Below, in pieces: positions 21,901 to 31,842 of a stretch of DNA of 64,000 nucleotides. Below the pieces are notes generated by a model that searched no databases, was not told where the DNA came from, and saw only the letters and a list, made by a program, of their open reading frames with translations. The translations under genes were made by a program, and so were the position numbers. The DNA lies in the NCBI GenBank assembly GCA_038501625.1, contig JAZAYU010000875.1:62001-126000 (forward strand), written 5' to 3'. Every line of letters begins with the position of its first letter. Positions within the stretch are counted from its first letter, which is position 1. The DNA comes from Corbicula japonica (Eukaryota; Mollusca; Bivalvia; Venerida; Cyrenidae).

Positions 21901-23725
21901 GTAAAACGCAGATTAAGTGCAAAATTAATAAGCTGAACTCTGTTGGAAGGTTGTGTTAAGTAATAAAGTAATGTAACATTTTTCCATATTAAAGTGCACA
22001 AGTGACTACCAAATTATTTACAATGAAAATGTTTTTTCTTGTTTATTTGAGGGTTTTACTATAACACACTGTACACCAACTTTCAATACTTTTCTAATTT
22101 TATTTTGCATTACACTGTAACCTAATTAAGCAGTCCCTGCATATGCATGTTACATAATTCAATACTTTAAATTAAAAGTTAATAACTTCTAGAAATTTTG
22201 AGTTGCAATCTTAGAAGTTGCGAAAAAAATGGTTATATTCTAGCCCGAATCTGCGAAAACCTTAATATTCTGAAACTGCTGAAGTAAATGATTTTTGTTC
22301 AAGTCTGTGCTATTAGAATATAGATCTATATGAATTTTATTTGCTATTATACAAAACATGTACCTTAAATCAGTCCTTGATTTTGCAATTATGTTTAAAT
22401 TGATGTCATTTACTACATAGTTGAGCCAAATGGAACTAGAAAATTATTGCCAATTTGAACAGACTAAATAAATGTAGCTGAAATTGTCCCTAATGTATGT
22501 GTCATACATTTACGTCCCGAGCAATAAGGTTTACACTACAGCCAGCCTAGTATTTCTTGATGGATTTTTTTCAATCCAGTAAAGGCTTTGACTTTATACA
22601 GTTAACATGGCCAGAATCACCAGAGTAGTCAAGTCAGAAAGGAACCAAGTATGACAAAATGAAATCACGAAGTACAAAAACAACCAGTTATTACATCTGC
22701 CACATAGCAATATGTTAGATACTGAAAATTTTTATATTTCTAATATGAACTTACACTTAGTGTGGTTACAGTACTCAGTGTATTCATTGTCATTCCATAT
22801 GTTATGATTACATTTGTAAACAAGTTGGTACTATTTATACCATGAATTTATTAGTAGCTGATTAATGTTTCAAGTGTACTTCGTGAATATGAAGTATCAA
22901 GTAAAATGATTAATAAATGTTGTTTCTTTTCGAAGATTCTCATACAATGAAATCAGTGAGTAGCTGATAAGTGTTCCAAGTTCATTCCGTGAGTTTTATA
23001 CCATGTTTTTTTCCAAGAATGATACCATGAAATCAATAAGTAGCTGATAAGTGTTCCAAGTTCATTCCATGACTTTCATACCATGTTTTCTTTTCCAAGA
23101 ATGATACCAAGAAATCAATAAGTAGCTGTAATTGTTCCAAGTTCATTCCATGAGTTTCATACCATGTTTCACACAAACACACAAATAAGCATAGTCAAAT
23201 ACACAAAATTACTTTACATAGAGCTATATCTAATAATAAATACGAACAGAATAACACCAGTATATTAATTTATTTCAATTAGGCCTACAAATGGAAGCGA
23301 AACAAAATGAGGTCAACAGCAAAGGCTAGAACCATGTAAACAACACATTTTAAGAACGACAGGCACGAATAGTAAACACACACAATCTACACGCTACATG
23401 CTAGACTGATACACATTACAATCAACGATTAGCAAGGGTTTTTTTTAAAACAAACTTACTGTAATCTAGCTGCAGTTACAATCAACAAGACGTTCATCTA
23501 TCTATCCAAAAACATTTCACACAAACCCACAAATAAGCAGAGTCAAATACACAAAATTACTTATTAACAGGCTAAAGTTATATTTACACTAACATAATAC
23601 ATACATACCGTGTAATAAAAGGACTTGTACGAGGGGACTTCTTTGGATTTAGGAGCCTCTGATCTGCGAAGCTTGAAAATAATCAGGTCACTGACGCGCT
23701 CAAACCTTATGTTATTAGAATCCAT
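9988..23725 (-). CDS. Three-exon gene for a 188-residue protein of unknown family
   Basis: Exon 1 is 23725-23609 (ATG; MDSNNIRFERVSDLIIFK..., donor ACG|GTATGT). Exon 2 is 13376-13170 (acceptor TTGCAG, donor ACT|GTAAGT). Exon 3 is 10230-9988 (acceptor TTTAACAG, TAA stop). All three join in phase 0 and have 39, 69 and 80 codons. The middle exon (KGVRCKVVAEGTPVTYRGKD ... AVSDGIEVLKVLSYD) has the alternating hydrophobic pattern of a beta-rich, possibly OB-type fold. Exon 3 has an acidic helix-like segment (SIEEREELLLVPAELLLLAL). I do not recognise the family; a single-strand-binding-like role would be only a guess. Intron 1 is about 10.2 kb and contains the Helentron; intron 2 is 2.9 kb and contains a repeat. 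Exon 1 lies next to a CG-containing stretch (23880-23935) that might be promoter. Confidence 0.6.
10231..11464. other. Intron 2, unique part
   Basis: No exon seen. A short motif, ACGCTTGGTTT or close to it, recurs near 10738, 10800, 10905 and 10988 in 260 bp, which suggests a degenerate tandem or subterminal repeat. Confidence 0.35.
10486..10503. other. Perfect 18 bp palindrome
   Basis: GTCGACCAGCTGGTCGAC is its own reverse complement. It lies in intron 2 of the small gene. Its role is unknown. Confidence 0.6.
11465..12916. repeat. Dispersed repeat built of tandem units of about 130-150 bp
   Basis: From AAGAGCTGTCACTTGAAATT to the GGGGAGCATAAAAAA end, the segment is made of two alternating unit types. 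One contains TGACCTTGACCTTGGAC and CATGGTAAACATTT; the other contains CCCAGATGACCCATATT and ATGTCCTGACCATGTTTC. Each recurs three to four times between 11860 and 12830 with about 10 to 15 per cent divergence. A small palindrome, AGGGCCATGATGGCCCT, lies near the start. This architecture is frequent in bivalve DNA. It is noncoding despite short open frames. Confidence 0.7.
13377..14389. other. Intron 1, 3' part, no gene seen
   Basis: AT-rich with no exon-like frame. Confidence 0.35.
14390..15065. repeat. Tandem-unit repeat (about 140 bp units) with a nested SINE-like tail
   Basis: Units share CACGAAAACTTAACGTTG, TATAACTTT, CTTTCAAATTATATTGCTTA and GATGGAGTTATG and recur near 14420, 14690, 14830 and 14960. 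The segment 14540-14640 is the tail block of the SINE-like family B (TGTGGGGAGGCTG ... ATTCCTGATATGCATATTTC). Confidence 0.65.
15066..15404. other. 3' flank of the Helentron coding region
   Basis: No gene. The Helentron 3' end should lie here or further left, but no confident terminal stem-loop was identified. Confidence 0.3.
15405..16469 (-). pseudogene. Helentron helicase C-terminus and AP-type endonuclease
   Basis: A 354-residue frame. Residues about 40-95 hold helicase motifs V and VI (GKTIHKAQGSTLKAAVLHFG, YVGLSRVTSL). Residues about 130-345 form an exonuclease-endonuclease-phosphatase domain with the expected signature residues: VCFQNCRSM (Asn), VAFAEARV (Glu), CFVYCPPH (Tyr), VLIGDFNFDT (Asp-Asn), CLDHIYTN and SDHKI (Asp-His). 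All active-site motifs are intact, although the upstream protein is broken. The fusion of helicase to this nuclease marks a Helentron. Confidence 0.88.
16430..18697 (-). pseudogene. Helentron Rep end and PIF1-like helicase
   Basis: Two open stretches (18697-18281 and 18229-16430) are in the same frame as the Rep segment, divided by TAA at 18281 and a TGA near 18238. The first has the standard KRSVSESRINSYNSLLLKSW and VSYISKGQRGLSNLL blocks. The second has ENMCYADFCSWYDL, then SF1 helicase motifs: Walker A GGAGVGKS, Walker B IIIDEISMVG, and motif III AVGDLFQLKPV. The C-terminal helicase motifs are in the next frame. The frame change lies around 16505-16525, where the alternative frame reads IIWVKFDDETIGRRLRNQY. 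Confidence 0.87.
18716..20869 (-). pseudogene. Helentron Rep (HUH nuclease) segment
   Basis: A 717-residue stretch that starts inside the frame (TTG, not a true start). It holds a cysteine cluster (VCSCCSQTYLKHYVC ... CEWICQGCLKSI), the conserved FMQLREMPREGKLNIKGNVV block, and the Rep core RVEFQQRGSPHIHMLVWV, whose H-I-H is the metal-binding HUH motif. FVDKYVTC follows with a Tyr, and RHARTCRKKGQNVCRFNFPL after that. The nicking and joining of single-stranded DNA is the known role of this domain. A TGA at 18716-18718 ends it; the same frame continues after the stop as PRPRLFLKRSVSESRINSYN, so this is a nonsense mutation and not a domain border. Confidence 0.85.
20911..21426 (-). pseudogene. 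Helentron N-terminal cysteine-protease-like domain
   Basis: The frame reads ARGRQCVPCSLIFLI near residue 34-48, giving a Cys in the position of a papain-like nucleophile, then a central region with NDINSILHAGSHLY. The listed frame ends in unrelated residues after a slip in an eight-base A run (20965-20972, plus). In the next frame the sequence continues as FVFDSHAKNRFGL, a DSH motif with the candidate catalytic His, and runs straight into the Rep reading frame. The Cys plus DSH pattern is that of the C76/OTU-like protease domains known at the N terminus of animal Helitrons; that assignment is from family knowledge and is not tested here. Confidence 0.7.
21427..22844. other. Intron 1, 5' flank of the Helentron coding region
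   Basis: AT-rich with no coding exon seen. It presumably includes the 5' untranslated part and end of the Helentron, which could not be delimited. Confidence 0.35.
22845..23172. repeat. Minisatellite, about 88 bp unit, 3 to 4 copies
   Basis: Repeated blocks AAGAATGATACCATGAAATC, AGTAGCTGATAAGTGTTCCA and AGTTCATTCCATGAGTTTCA recur at a spacing of about 88 bp, with the oldest copy degenerate at the left end. Confidence 0.8.
23173..23608. repeat. Direct repeat of about 50 bp near exon 1
   Basis: The block around 23175-23215 (ACACAAATAAGCATAGTCAA, then ACACAAAATTACTT) recurs near 23525-23565 with few changes, 350 bp apart and close to the exon 1 donor. No coding content. Confidence 0.55.
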
Positions 23726-24244
23726 CCGCTTCCAGTCGATTTATTTCATGTAAGATAATAATGATTTATACTTTGTTATATTATTAACAGATATTAGCAT
23801 AATTATAACAAAGAGTTTTTAAAGCATGTGATAAGATTAAAATAATAATAAAATTAACAATTTTTGGGACTATTTTACCACACGAAGTTGTGATTAGGCC
23901 AGCCCGGAAACTCTGAAACCTGCAATGACGTAAACTATAGGATTATTTTTAGATTGGAAAAACACGACATCTTGTATTTCTCCGCGTTATTTGCATTATA
24001 AAAACAAAAAATAATTTTTGCCATGCTGTGGAAGTATATATTCAGTATCACATACAATATGTTTTGTGAACCTAATATCTTTATTGTATATCATTACATT
24101 GCAACCAGTAAAGACGGTTCCTCGATAGACTATGGAACTACTTACTTGGTGGATGAGAGGTTTCCTGGCGGTAAATCAATTAATCCTAGCGAAGTTGCCA
24201 GGCTCAGAAATTCGGTCTGTAACACTGTAACCAACTGCAAGCAG

Positions 24245-24368
24245 TGGTTACAAAAATGCATATGACCGCCCACACCGCCTAGCATCGGATTGAACGCAAC
24301 TCAATATTTACACCACTGAATAGTACAATTTTGATTCTTCTTACACTAAGTACAAAAATTATAAAATT
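24245..24368 (+). repeat. Repeat R copy R4, left half
   Basis: Matches 5090-5205 (ATGCATATGACCGCCCACAC through TACACTAAGTACAAAAATTA). It is cut at 24368 by the CACTA-like element; its right half is at 31534. Confidence 0.8.
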
Positions 24369-25489
24369 CACTGTTTTTCATTAAACAGGCCCAACTGGGC
24401 TAATGGAAATGATCAAAATTCAACCTGTGCACATTAAAGTGAGACTAGTTGTTTTACAACTGAACATGTTTTAAAAGTAAGAATCCAAAGTTTTGGATGC
24501 ATTGCTTTCACGGTTTTGAAAATATATAACATTTTGTTATAGTGGGTAAATTTGCTGTTTTTATATTAAAATCCTTCGTTATTGGTATACTAGTAAGAGA
24601 ACAACAATAGTTTGAATATGTTTTGAAGACTTGACTTATAATTTTTCCAGAATCTGTCAAGTGCATACATTTCTGATCACTAATAACAAGCAAACAACGT
24701 CTCTTCAGGTAAGTGTCTGCCTCATGTGTACTTTTTAAAACAACATTGTTCACAGTCAGTTTCTTTCTTTTAACAAGAAAATTAAATGGTTAGTTGAGAT
24801 TCAGTATAATTTGTATGAACTACTTTAAATTTCACTAACAAACACCTTTTTGAATTCCATAATGTATTGGTAATATATTATAAATTCAATTATAATATGT
24901 ACGCTTTCCATCATATAATAAAACAAGAAAAATTAAGACCAGTGAAAATGTAACGAAGGTTTGTTTAATTTGAACAAAAGCAAAGCCATCATCTATTTGA
25001 TGTTACAAAGCAAATGTAATACATGCTTTTAATTTATACATGCAAACTAACATATCTATTATTGATTAATGATTTTGTGTTATATTTGATAGCAATAGCA
25101 TGATTTATTCAACTGAATAATGTACACATTGAAAATAAAATGTATTCTTGCTAGCAAACTTTGAATATGTTTTGAAGACTTGACTAATAACGCATATTTG
25201 CGAAGTGGTTTTGGTAGTGGTCAAATACCTTTATACATGCCAAATATAAAGTGCACCTACGTAATAGTATTCGATAAACATTGAACATATTTAGTAACGA
25301 AGGTTTATATCAAACATTAACATTAACATAGAACACCATTATACAAGTGTCGGTTAGTTCTGTAACGTAATAACTTTATTTAAACAATTAAACACATAAC
25401 GAACTTTCTTTTAATGAAAAACATTGTGTCTGTGTAAGTCAACCTAACACAAAGAATGTGCTTAACCGGACACTGACAGATTGCCTGTA

Positions 25490-27500
25490 TTCATCCAAGA
25501 CTTTTTACTTATCTTTCAAACTTTTTATTTACATGCCAAGTTTCTTAATACAAAGAACAACAATAGCAAAAAAACATGAAATACATACAATATGTTAATC
25601 AATGACGACAATATAATTGGAAACGACGATTCAACATACATTACATAATATGTGTAGTTGTAACGAAATTATTATGATTAAACAGCAACAGTTTATACAA
25701 ATAATATACTGATTTAGATTATTACAGTAGTAGCGTGTATGGAAAAGAACATGCATATAATAGTTTATTATGAAAATAGTAGTTGTACAGTTATATAATT
25801 TTATGATATTTTGCTATCCTTGAAATACAGTTTGTCATGAGTTTATGGTTTTCTAATGATGTCCATGAATAAACTTAGTTTCTTTAATTCAAATCTATTT
25901 TCCGTATTTAAAAGGTCTTTAAGTTTCTGTATATTCGGTCTCCTACAATAGAAGGGTTTGACATATTTTTTTCTTAAGGTATTAAAGTGATTACACTGTA
26001 AAATATAATGAAATTCATCGCCTAAATCTCCACAATAATTACATGTTCTTTCGTTAAGAGGAATACCTCTCCATCTTCCCAGTTCAATGGGCAAATTGTG
26101 ATTTCTTGTAAAAAATGCCATCATTGATTTACTGAGATAACTGGGTAAGACTGATATATATTTACTTTGTTTGTAATCTGATTTATACGTTTTATATAAA
26201 GTATTTGAACTACGATTTATTTCAGACATCCAACTTTGAATAAAACTATCTTGTAATTTTCTGTGAATACTTTTTGTAAGCCATTTCCTGTTTAAAAAAC
26301 TTTGACTATACCAAACTCCTGAATATCCATGTGAACACAAAATTGTTTTAACATTATTAATCCATTCTGATTTAACTTTGTTTTTCATATGAAGATTGAA
26401 GATAAATTCGTAAACATTGTGTGCTAATTTTGTATTAGTTTCCTCTGAATTTTCAGCAATTTTTGTCCAATAAGATATCACTCTTTTCTTAATTTCTATA
26501 TTAATTGGCATTACACCTAACTCGCCATAAATCATATGAGATGGTGTTGACTTCTTTAACCCAAAAATGTATTTATAAAATTTCAGTTGAACTCGTTCTA
26601 AAATATCAATATTTCCAAACCCCCAAATTTCACATCCGTATAATAAAATTGGCTTTATTGTTTTTTCGAAAAGATCTATTTGAATATCGTATGGCAACGA
26701 GAGATTGTTTATCTTTCTGAGAAGAGAAAACATGGCTTTGTTGGCTTGCTCTGCTAAATGTTTTTTCGTTTTTGTGAAAGAACCTGTTCTAGAAAAGTAA
26801 ACACCTAAATATTTGTACTCTGTAATTGTTTCAATATTTTCTGTGCCTATTTTGAAGTTTCTGCTTTGGGATATTCTCCCTTTACTAAAAATAATAATTT
26901 TTGTTTTGTCAACATTTACTGTTAATTTCCAAATATCACAATAATCTTTAAAAGAATTGAGTGCGTTCTGCATATCAGTCTCATTATCGCTAAAAATAAC
27001 AGTATCGTCTGCATACAACAATATCAAAAGTTTAAGATACATATGTGCATTATCAACAATTTCATGTTTTTCTATACCATTAATATTTCTGTTCCTTAAG
27101 TAATCTTCAAGGTCATTTAAGTATATGCTAAATAAAAAGGGAGATAAATTCTCACCTTGTCTCACACCGTTTACACAGTTAAAAAATGGGGTACTACCCT
27201 CAATTGTTTGAATTTTCGATTTTATATTATTATACATGCTTTTAATAATATTGAAACATTTTCCGTTTATATTTTCATTTAACAATTTTTTTCCATAATC
27301 CGATCCTCCAAATTGAGTCAAAACATTGTTTAAAATCAACAAAGCAGCAGAATAGTTTTTTCTTGTCAAAATGCACAATGTCTATTAAACTTTTTAAAAT
27401 AAATAAATTGTCAACGGTTGAATGGTTTTTCCTAAATCCCGATTGATTTTGTGAAATAAGATTAATCCGCTCCGCCCATGCTGTAAGTCTGTTGTTTAAA
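25490..27500 (-). mobile_element. 5'-truncated LINE nested in the CACTA-like element
   Basis: The insertion begins inside the RT domain (readable as SGFRKNHSTVDNLF upstream of the main frame). It ends near 25490-25540 with a tail, on minus, of AATAAAAAGTTTGAAAGAT type, similar to the tail of the plus-strand LINE at 63.6 kb. The 5' junction is next to a 19-20 bp direct duplication (AATAACTTGATAATCGTGTC, twice at 27500-27539). No matching target duplication was found at the other end. Confidence 0.7.
25843..27378 (-). pseudogene. LINE reverse transcriptase with C-terminal zinc-binding end
   Basis: About 490 residues of RT and C-terminus: RQGENLSPFLFSIYLND, the catalytic YADDTVIFSD, TVNVDKTKIIIFSKG, YKYLGVYFSRTGSF, ILLYGCEIWGF, and a C-terminal C-x2-C...H-x4-C cluster (CNYCGDLGDEFHYILQC). 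The first 25 residues of this frame are out of phase: the neighbouring frame reads FCCFVDFKQCFDSIWRIGLW, so a one-base slip in an A run near 27292 broke the protein. The plus-strand fragment at 61.7-62.7 kb is a related copy of the same lineage. Confidence 0.88.
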
Positions 27501-27554
27501 ATAACTTGATAATCGTGTCAAATAACTTGATAATCGTGTCTTCTTCGTCAGGCC

Positions 27555-30047
27555 TCAGTTTGAACATTCGTTTTGATTTCCCGGTTGGCTCAAGCTTTGA
27601 TATTTACAAATGATTGCATCTCTGGATATCCAAATGCTGTCTGGCTTTCTTGGCCACTGAAACAAATTCTTTTTACGTTCAAGAAAATTTACTTCAAAAT
27701 CCTTATCATGTTCGTCAATGGTTAGTACTTCGCCGATGTACCAATTCGCATCATAAATTGCGGCAATATAATCACCGACGCAATACTTCGTCTCATCGTT
27801 TGTTTCTGTGTTAGGTGTGGGGTTGGAATCAGATCTAGACTCCGAGGTTGCTTTTGTGTTAGGGGTTGCATCGGATCCAGATTCGGTGTGTGTTGTTGTG
27901 TTCGAGTTTAAAACAGATTCAGACCCGCAATCGGTTAAAGATGTTTTCACTGTTTCGCTCCAACTGTCACAAATCTTGCCAGAAATACATAGGTGACAGT
28001 AGCAACTTACGTCTCTAGTTTTGATTGTAGACCGGCCCATACCCACTACTGCGTGGATTTTCATAGTGCCCTTAATGGATTTCAGCTGTTTCATTTCCTG
28101 TACCGCGTCAGTTTCCGTGCAACGATCCGAAGATACATACCGAAACGTGACGTTGCTCATGCTTGACTCTATGGCCCAGTCATAGAATGCCTTCGCGTCT
28201 TGAATAATTACTTTTCCGCTTCTCATAGCTTCATCTGCAAGTCGTTTGCATGTGCCGCCAAGGCCGTTACACGGCCCCTTGCCGTGTCCGGCCTCAAAAT
28301 AGTTCCACCGGGCCGGTATCTTGTATATCTGCTCATGGTTTGCGATAAGGTCAAAGATGTGCTTATTGCGATATTGACTTGTGGGCGAGTCACTCCAGTA
28401 ATGAATTCGAGACACATTACTATCAATATCTCGGATGAGTGGCATAATTTCGTCAATAAATGTGAGCACAGTAGACGATTTGTGTCCCATTTCATCTGAC
28501 ACTATCATTAAACTCTTGTGTTCTAATTCTCCGCTTTCTGCACGGTAGTAGACGACTATTGGGTGAAGCGTTACCATTGTTTGGTTAAAATATGCGCTCT
28601 GAACTTCTTCTAGAGACTTGCAGCTATAGTTTTCCGCAAAATCAAGTTGTAAAATCATCTCGTGTCTTGGGAGAGACTGTTTCAACAATCGAATTTGTTC
28701 GTATTGAGTCTTCACTCTACTCACATGCTACTTGAAGTCTTCCATCTGAGTCTTGTAATGTTCGACAAACTTGTCGGCATCCAGCTTGGATGCAATCAGC
28801 TTTGTCACAAACTTTTTCTTTCCTTTCTCTTCAACTTCAATTCGTTTCCACTGTGTTAGTGACATGTGTTCAGAGTTTAAATGCATTCTAATCTGGTCAT
28901 CGTTTGGCAATTGTTGAACTGCTTTTTCTGGATTTGCAGGTAGGTCAAAACCAATCTTTTTGAGGGCTTTAATAGTGAGAGCTGCGTTCTGATGTTTCGT
29001 GCATAGACATGAGCTTCTGCTTGAAAATCGTGTCGTTAAGACATATTTCGGACGACATCTGCAGAAAGACGTAAATGAAATGTCAATCGTAGGATTTTCT
29101 GCTCTGAACTTCTCAAACAGATTTGTCAAGTAGTCTGATAGTATATATGTTTGGACCTTTTCGCCTTTCTGGATTCGCTTTGCGTCCTGTTTCCCTGGTT
29201 GAAGTTTGCTATTATCTTCTCTTCTCAAAAACTGTTCAACAACCTTAACATGCTTTTTGACTTTGCTATTTCGAATAGTCTTTGCAATCTGGTGGGATTT
29301 ACTATCAGCATCGCTTAATCTGTGTCTGCATAAACCAGTCCTTCTTCGTATAAGGTCGGCACACCTGTATTTCTTAACGATTTTCCCAGATATAATTCTA
29401 TGGATTGCTTTCTTGCAGCTATGCTTTGTGCTCTCCTTTGTTTTCTTAATTTCTTGTAACAAAACATTGACAAGAAGTAAATGCTTTTTAACTACTTTCT
29501 GCTGCTCTGATGACAAATTGGCTTCTCTCATAACATTTTCTGTTTGCTTGCGTGGTGTGTTGTCAGCAGATCTATTTATGTCATTGCTTTTTGGAACTTT
29601 TCCTTTCTTCAACCTTTGTACGGATCTTTGTGCTGACTTAAGCTTCCGCTGCATTTGGATTTTTTCTTCTTCAAGTTCTTTTATTCTTAAACGTGCTTGA
29701 GACATTTCTCTCTTCCATCTTTTTAAAGCCCCTTTTCGTTTGTTTGACGAAAATGACATTCGAACTGTTAGACGTCCCCTATCGGAAGGTGTTGCTGCAT
29801 CCCCACTTTCGTAGCCACTTGTTTCGTTGTCATTCCGCATTCTTGCTTCTCGTTTCCTCTGGATAAAGCGTCTTAGTTTAACGCGGTTCTTCTCATTTCT
29901 CAAGCGTCGGTCATTTTCAGAAAGCTCGTGGGATGGGACATATTTATGGCGCATGCGCTGTCTTTCCTTTCTCAAGTACTCCTAATTGTTCTTCTGCTTC
30001 AGCCGTTCGCGGTACGCCTTTTGAATTTCGGCTCGGCTCTTGCCCAT
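27555..30047 (-). pseudogene. Putative transposase of the CACTA-like element, two in-frame TAG codons
   Basis: A single frame of 831 codons from ATG at 30047 (MGKSRAEIQKAYRERLKQKN) to a stop at 27555. It is broken only by TAG at 29982-29984 and at 28728-28730. The N-terminal third is basic and partly coiled coil (RLRIKELEEEKIQMQRKLKS). A Cys/His cluster follows (FCRCRPKY ... SSCLCTKHQNAAL). The probable nuclease core has Asp in LQLDFAENYSC, Asp in HYWSDSPTSQYRN, and an acidic/His block WNYFEAGHGKGPCNGLGG. A second cysteine cluster is CYCHLCISGKIC, and the C-terminus (VGDYIAAIYDANWYIGEVL) looks like a small SH3/Tudor-type barrel. I know similar proteins as uncharacterised entries in cnidarians and molluscs; the transposase role is inferred from position inside the terminal repeats. 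Confidence 0.75.
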
Positions 30048-31533
30048 GCTTCCTAAAACAAATGCAAACCTTCGTTACTATGTGAAAACTTTCGTTACCG
30101 TAACTTTTTAACCATATTATCGAAATATATCACCAAATTATTTGTTTTTTCGTAATAAACTTATATTATAAGTATTATTGTACTCAACATTATTTAAATA
30201 TTACACATTTGATACAAAACTAAACTATTTATAGCAGATATTCTCTATTAATTATATTCAAAAAGATAGATGAGTGTGAATATTCATTTTTCTTCGAAAT
30301 AGCCTACACATGACAATGCCTAAAAGCAAAATGCAGAGTATAAATATATAGCTTTGCAATACATTTATATCATATTAAAACAAAAAAATATATTGTTCCA
30401 AAACAATCTCGTAAAGTTGATTAAACCTTCGTTACCAAGCCGTAACGAATGTTTACAACAATGCAACATGCCTTAAACCAGCAGCTGTGAATACATGTTT
30501 GATAAGTGCATGTTTTCCTTGTAAAACATTCTATAACTAACTAACTTCATAAAACAAACATCAAATTTCAAGAAATACACAGTGCGTTATATGTAAATAA
30601 AAGTAATGCTTACTTTTGCAGCACAATGCAGACAAAGGTCGTCACTTTCGCGGTCAATACAGCGTTCTACTGAACATAAAATGTTTAATGACATCACACA
30701 TGTCATATGACGTCATAAAGAAATGCTATTCTCGAATGATCTAGAATAGTTCGCACTGAGTATTTTCGTAACGAAAGTTTACCACACGAAGGTTTAAAGT
30801 GGCAATTGTTATATGCTAATATTTATTTACTATGAACAACTTTTTGAAAAAGCTTTGCTCATATACTTCTAATATGATATGCAAATAAAAAACACGATAT
30901 CGACTTTTTGATTGTGAATTTATACGTGTCAGAGATAATCAATCACGAAGGTTTACATTTTTACTTTTTCTGAAGGTGTTATTATTTTCAAAGGTCACAT
31001 CGCATTAATTTTCGTATCTACGTTGCAAAGCCAACATGTTTTATTAAAATAATACATTATTAAGCTAGTTTGTGCAGTTTAATGCAGAATAACGAATATA
31101 TGTAGTTCATACTCAGTACAATTTAAATAGTGTAACGAAGGTTCTTTTTACATGCAAAATACGGCGACATACGTTATAACGGCAAGAAAAGACATTCTAC
31201 GTGATTGTTAGCGCTAACGAAGACCATAAATATAAAATACAAGCATTTCTTGAAGTATACAAGACAATATTGCATACTTAAGATGAATATTAAACAAACT
31301 GTGCGAGTTTGAACATAAGGAACGCAAACGGCGACAGTAACGAAAGTTTACTTTATAAATGTAATCGAGATATTTTAAAACCAAATAATTCAAAGTGAAC
31401 AAACTTGTATGGTTATTTTTATATCTATACATTAAAGCTAAATTACTAACATGAAATATTTGGTTCATATTTCAATTATTTGCATAAAAGTTATAAAAAC
31501 ACAATTGGACCTGCTTATTGAAAAACAGTGATT

Positions 31534-31632
31534 ACGCTGATCACCGTCACAGCTTTAGCCTGCAGCCTCATTTATCTGAGCGAAAGAAAGAGTGAACTAG
31601 AAATGCGGCAGGCTAGGTTTCGCTGGTCTGCA
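31534..31632 (+). repeat. Repeat R copy R4, right half
   Basis: Matches 5224-5312 (GTCACAGCTTTAGCCTGCAG through GGTTTCGCTGGTC), with a 4 bp expansion of a GAAA unit. It completes the copy that begins at 24245. Confidence 0.8.
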
Positions 31633-31842
31633 TCACCGCCGCACCAGCTTTTCCGCCAATATACTGATCATTTTTTGTAATACTGGTGACTTATTTATAT
31701 TGATGGCATTCTGCTCGTTATAACAAGCATACGTTATAACATCTATCACACTTACTCACAAGAAATGAGAATCCAAAGACTGTTAAGCTAAGAAAGTAGG
31801 ATACAGGAATAAACTATAGCTCCATCGATGTATAGTTATGTT

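Larger units (their letters stand above)
24369..31530 (-). mobile_element. CACTA-like (CMC) DNA transposon with subterminal repeats
   Basis: The ends are inverted repeats starting CACTGTTTTTCA, with 25 of the first 30 bases identical between 24369-24398 and the complement of 31501-31530. Flanks are ATT (24366-24368) and ATT (31531-31533), the 3 bp duplication expected for CACTA elements. A motif close to GTAACGAAGGTTTA recurs near both ends in both orientations (24950, 25294, 30069, 30424, 30768, 30785, 30944, 31132, 31337), as in the subterminal arrays where CACTA transposases bind. It encodes a large transposase (27555-30047) and contains a nested LINE (about 25490-27500). The insertion target was a repeat R copy, and joining the flanks gives a sequence very similar to the intact copy at 5037-5312. 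Confidence 0.85.
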
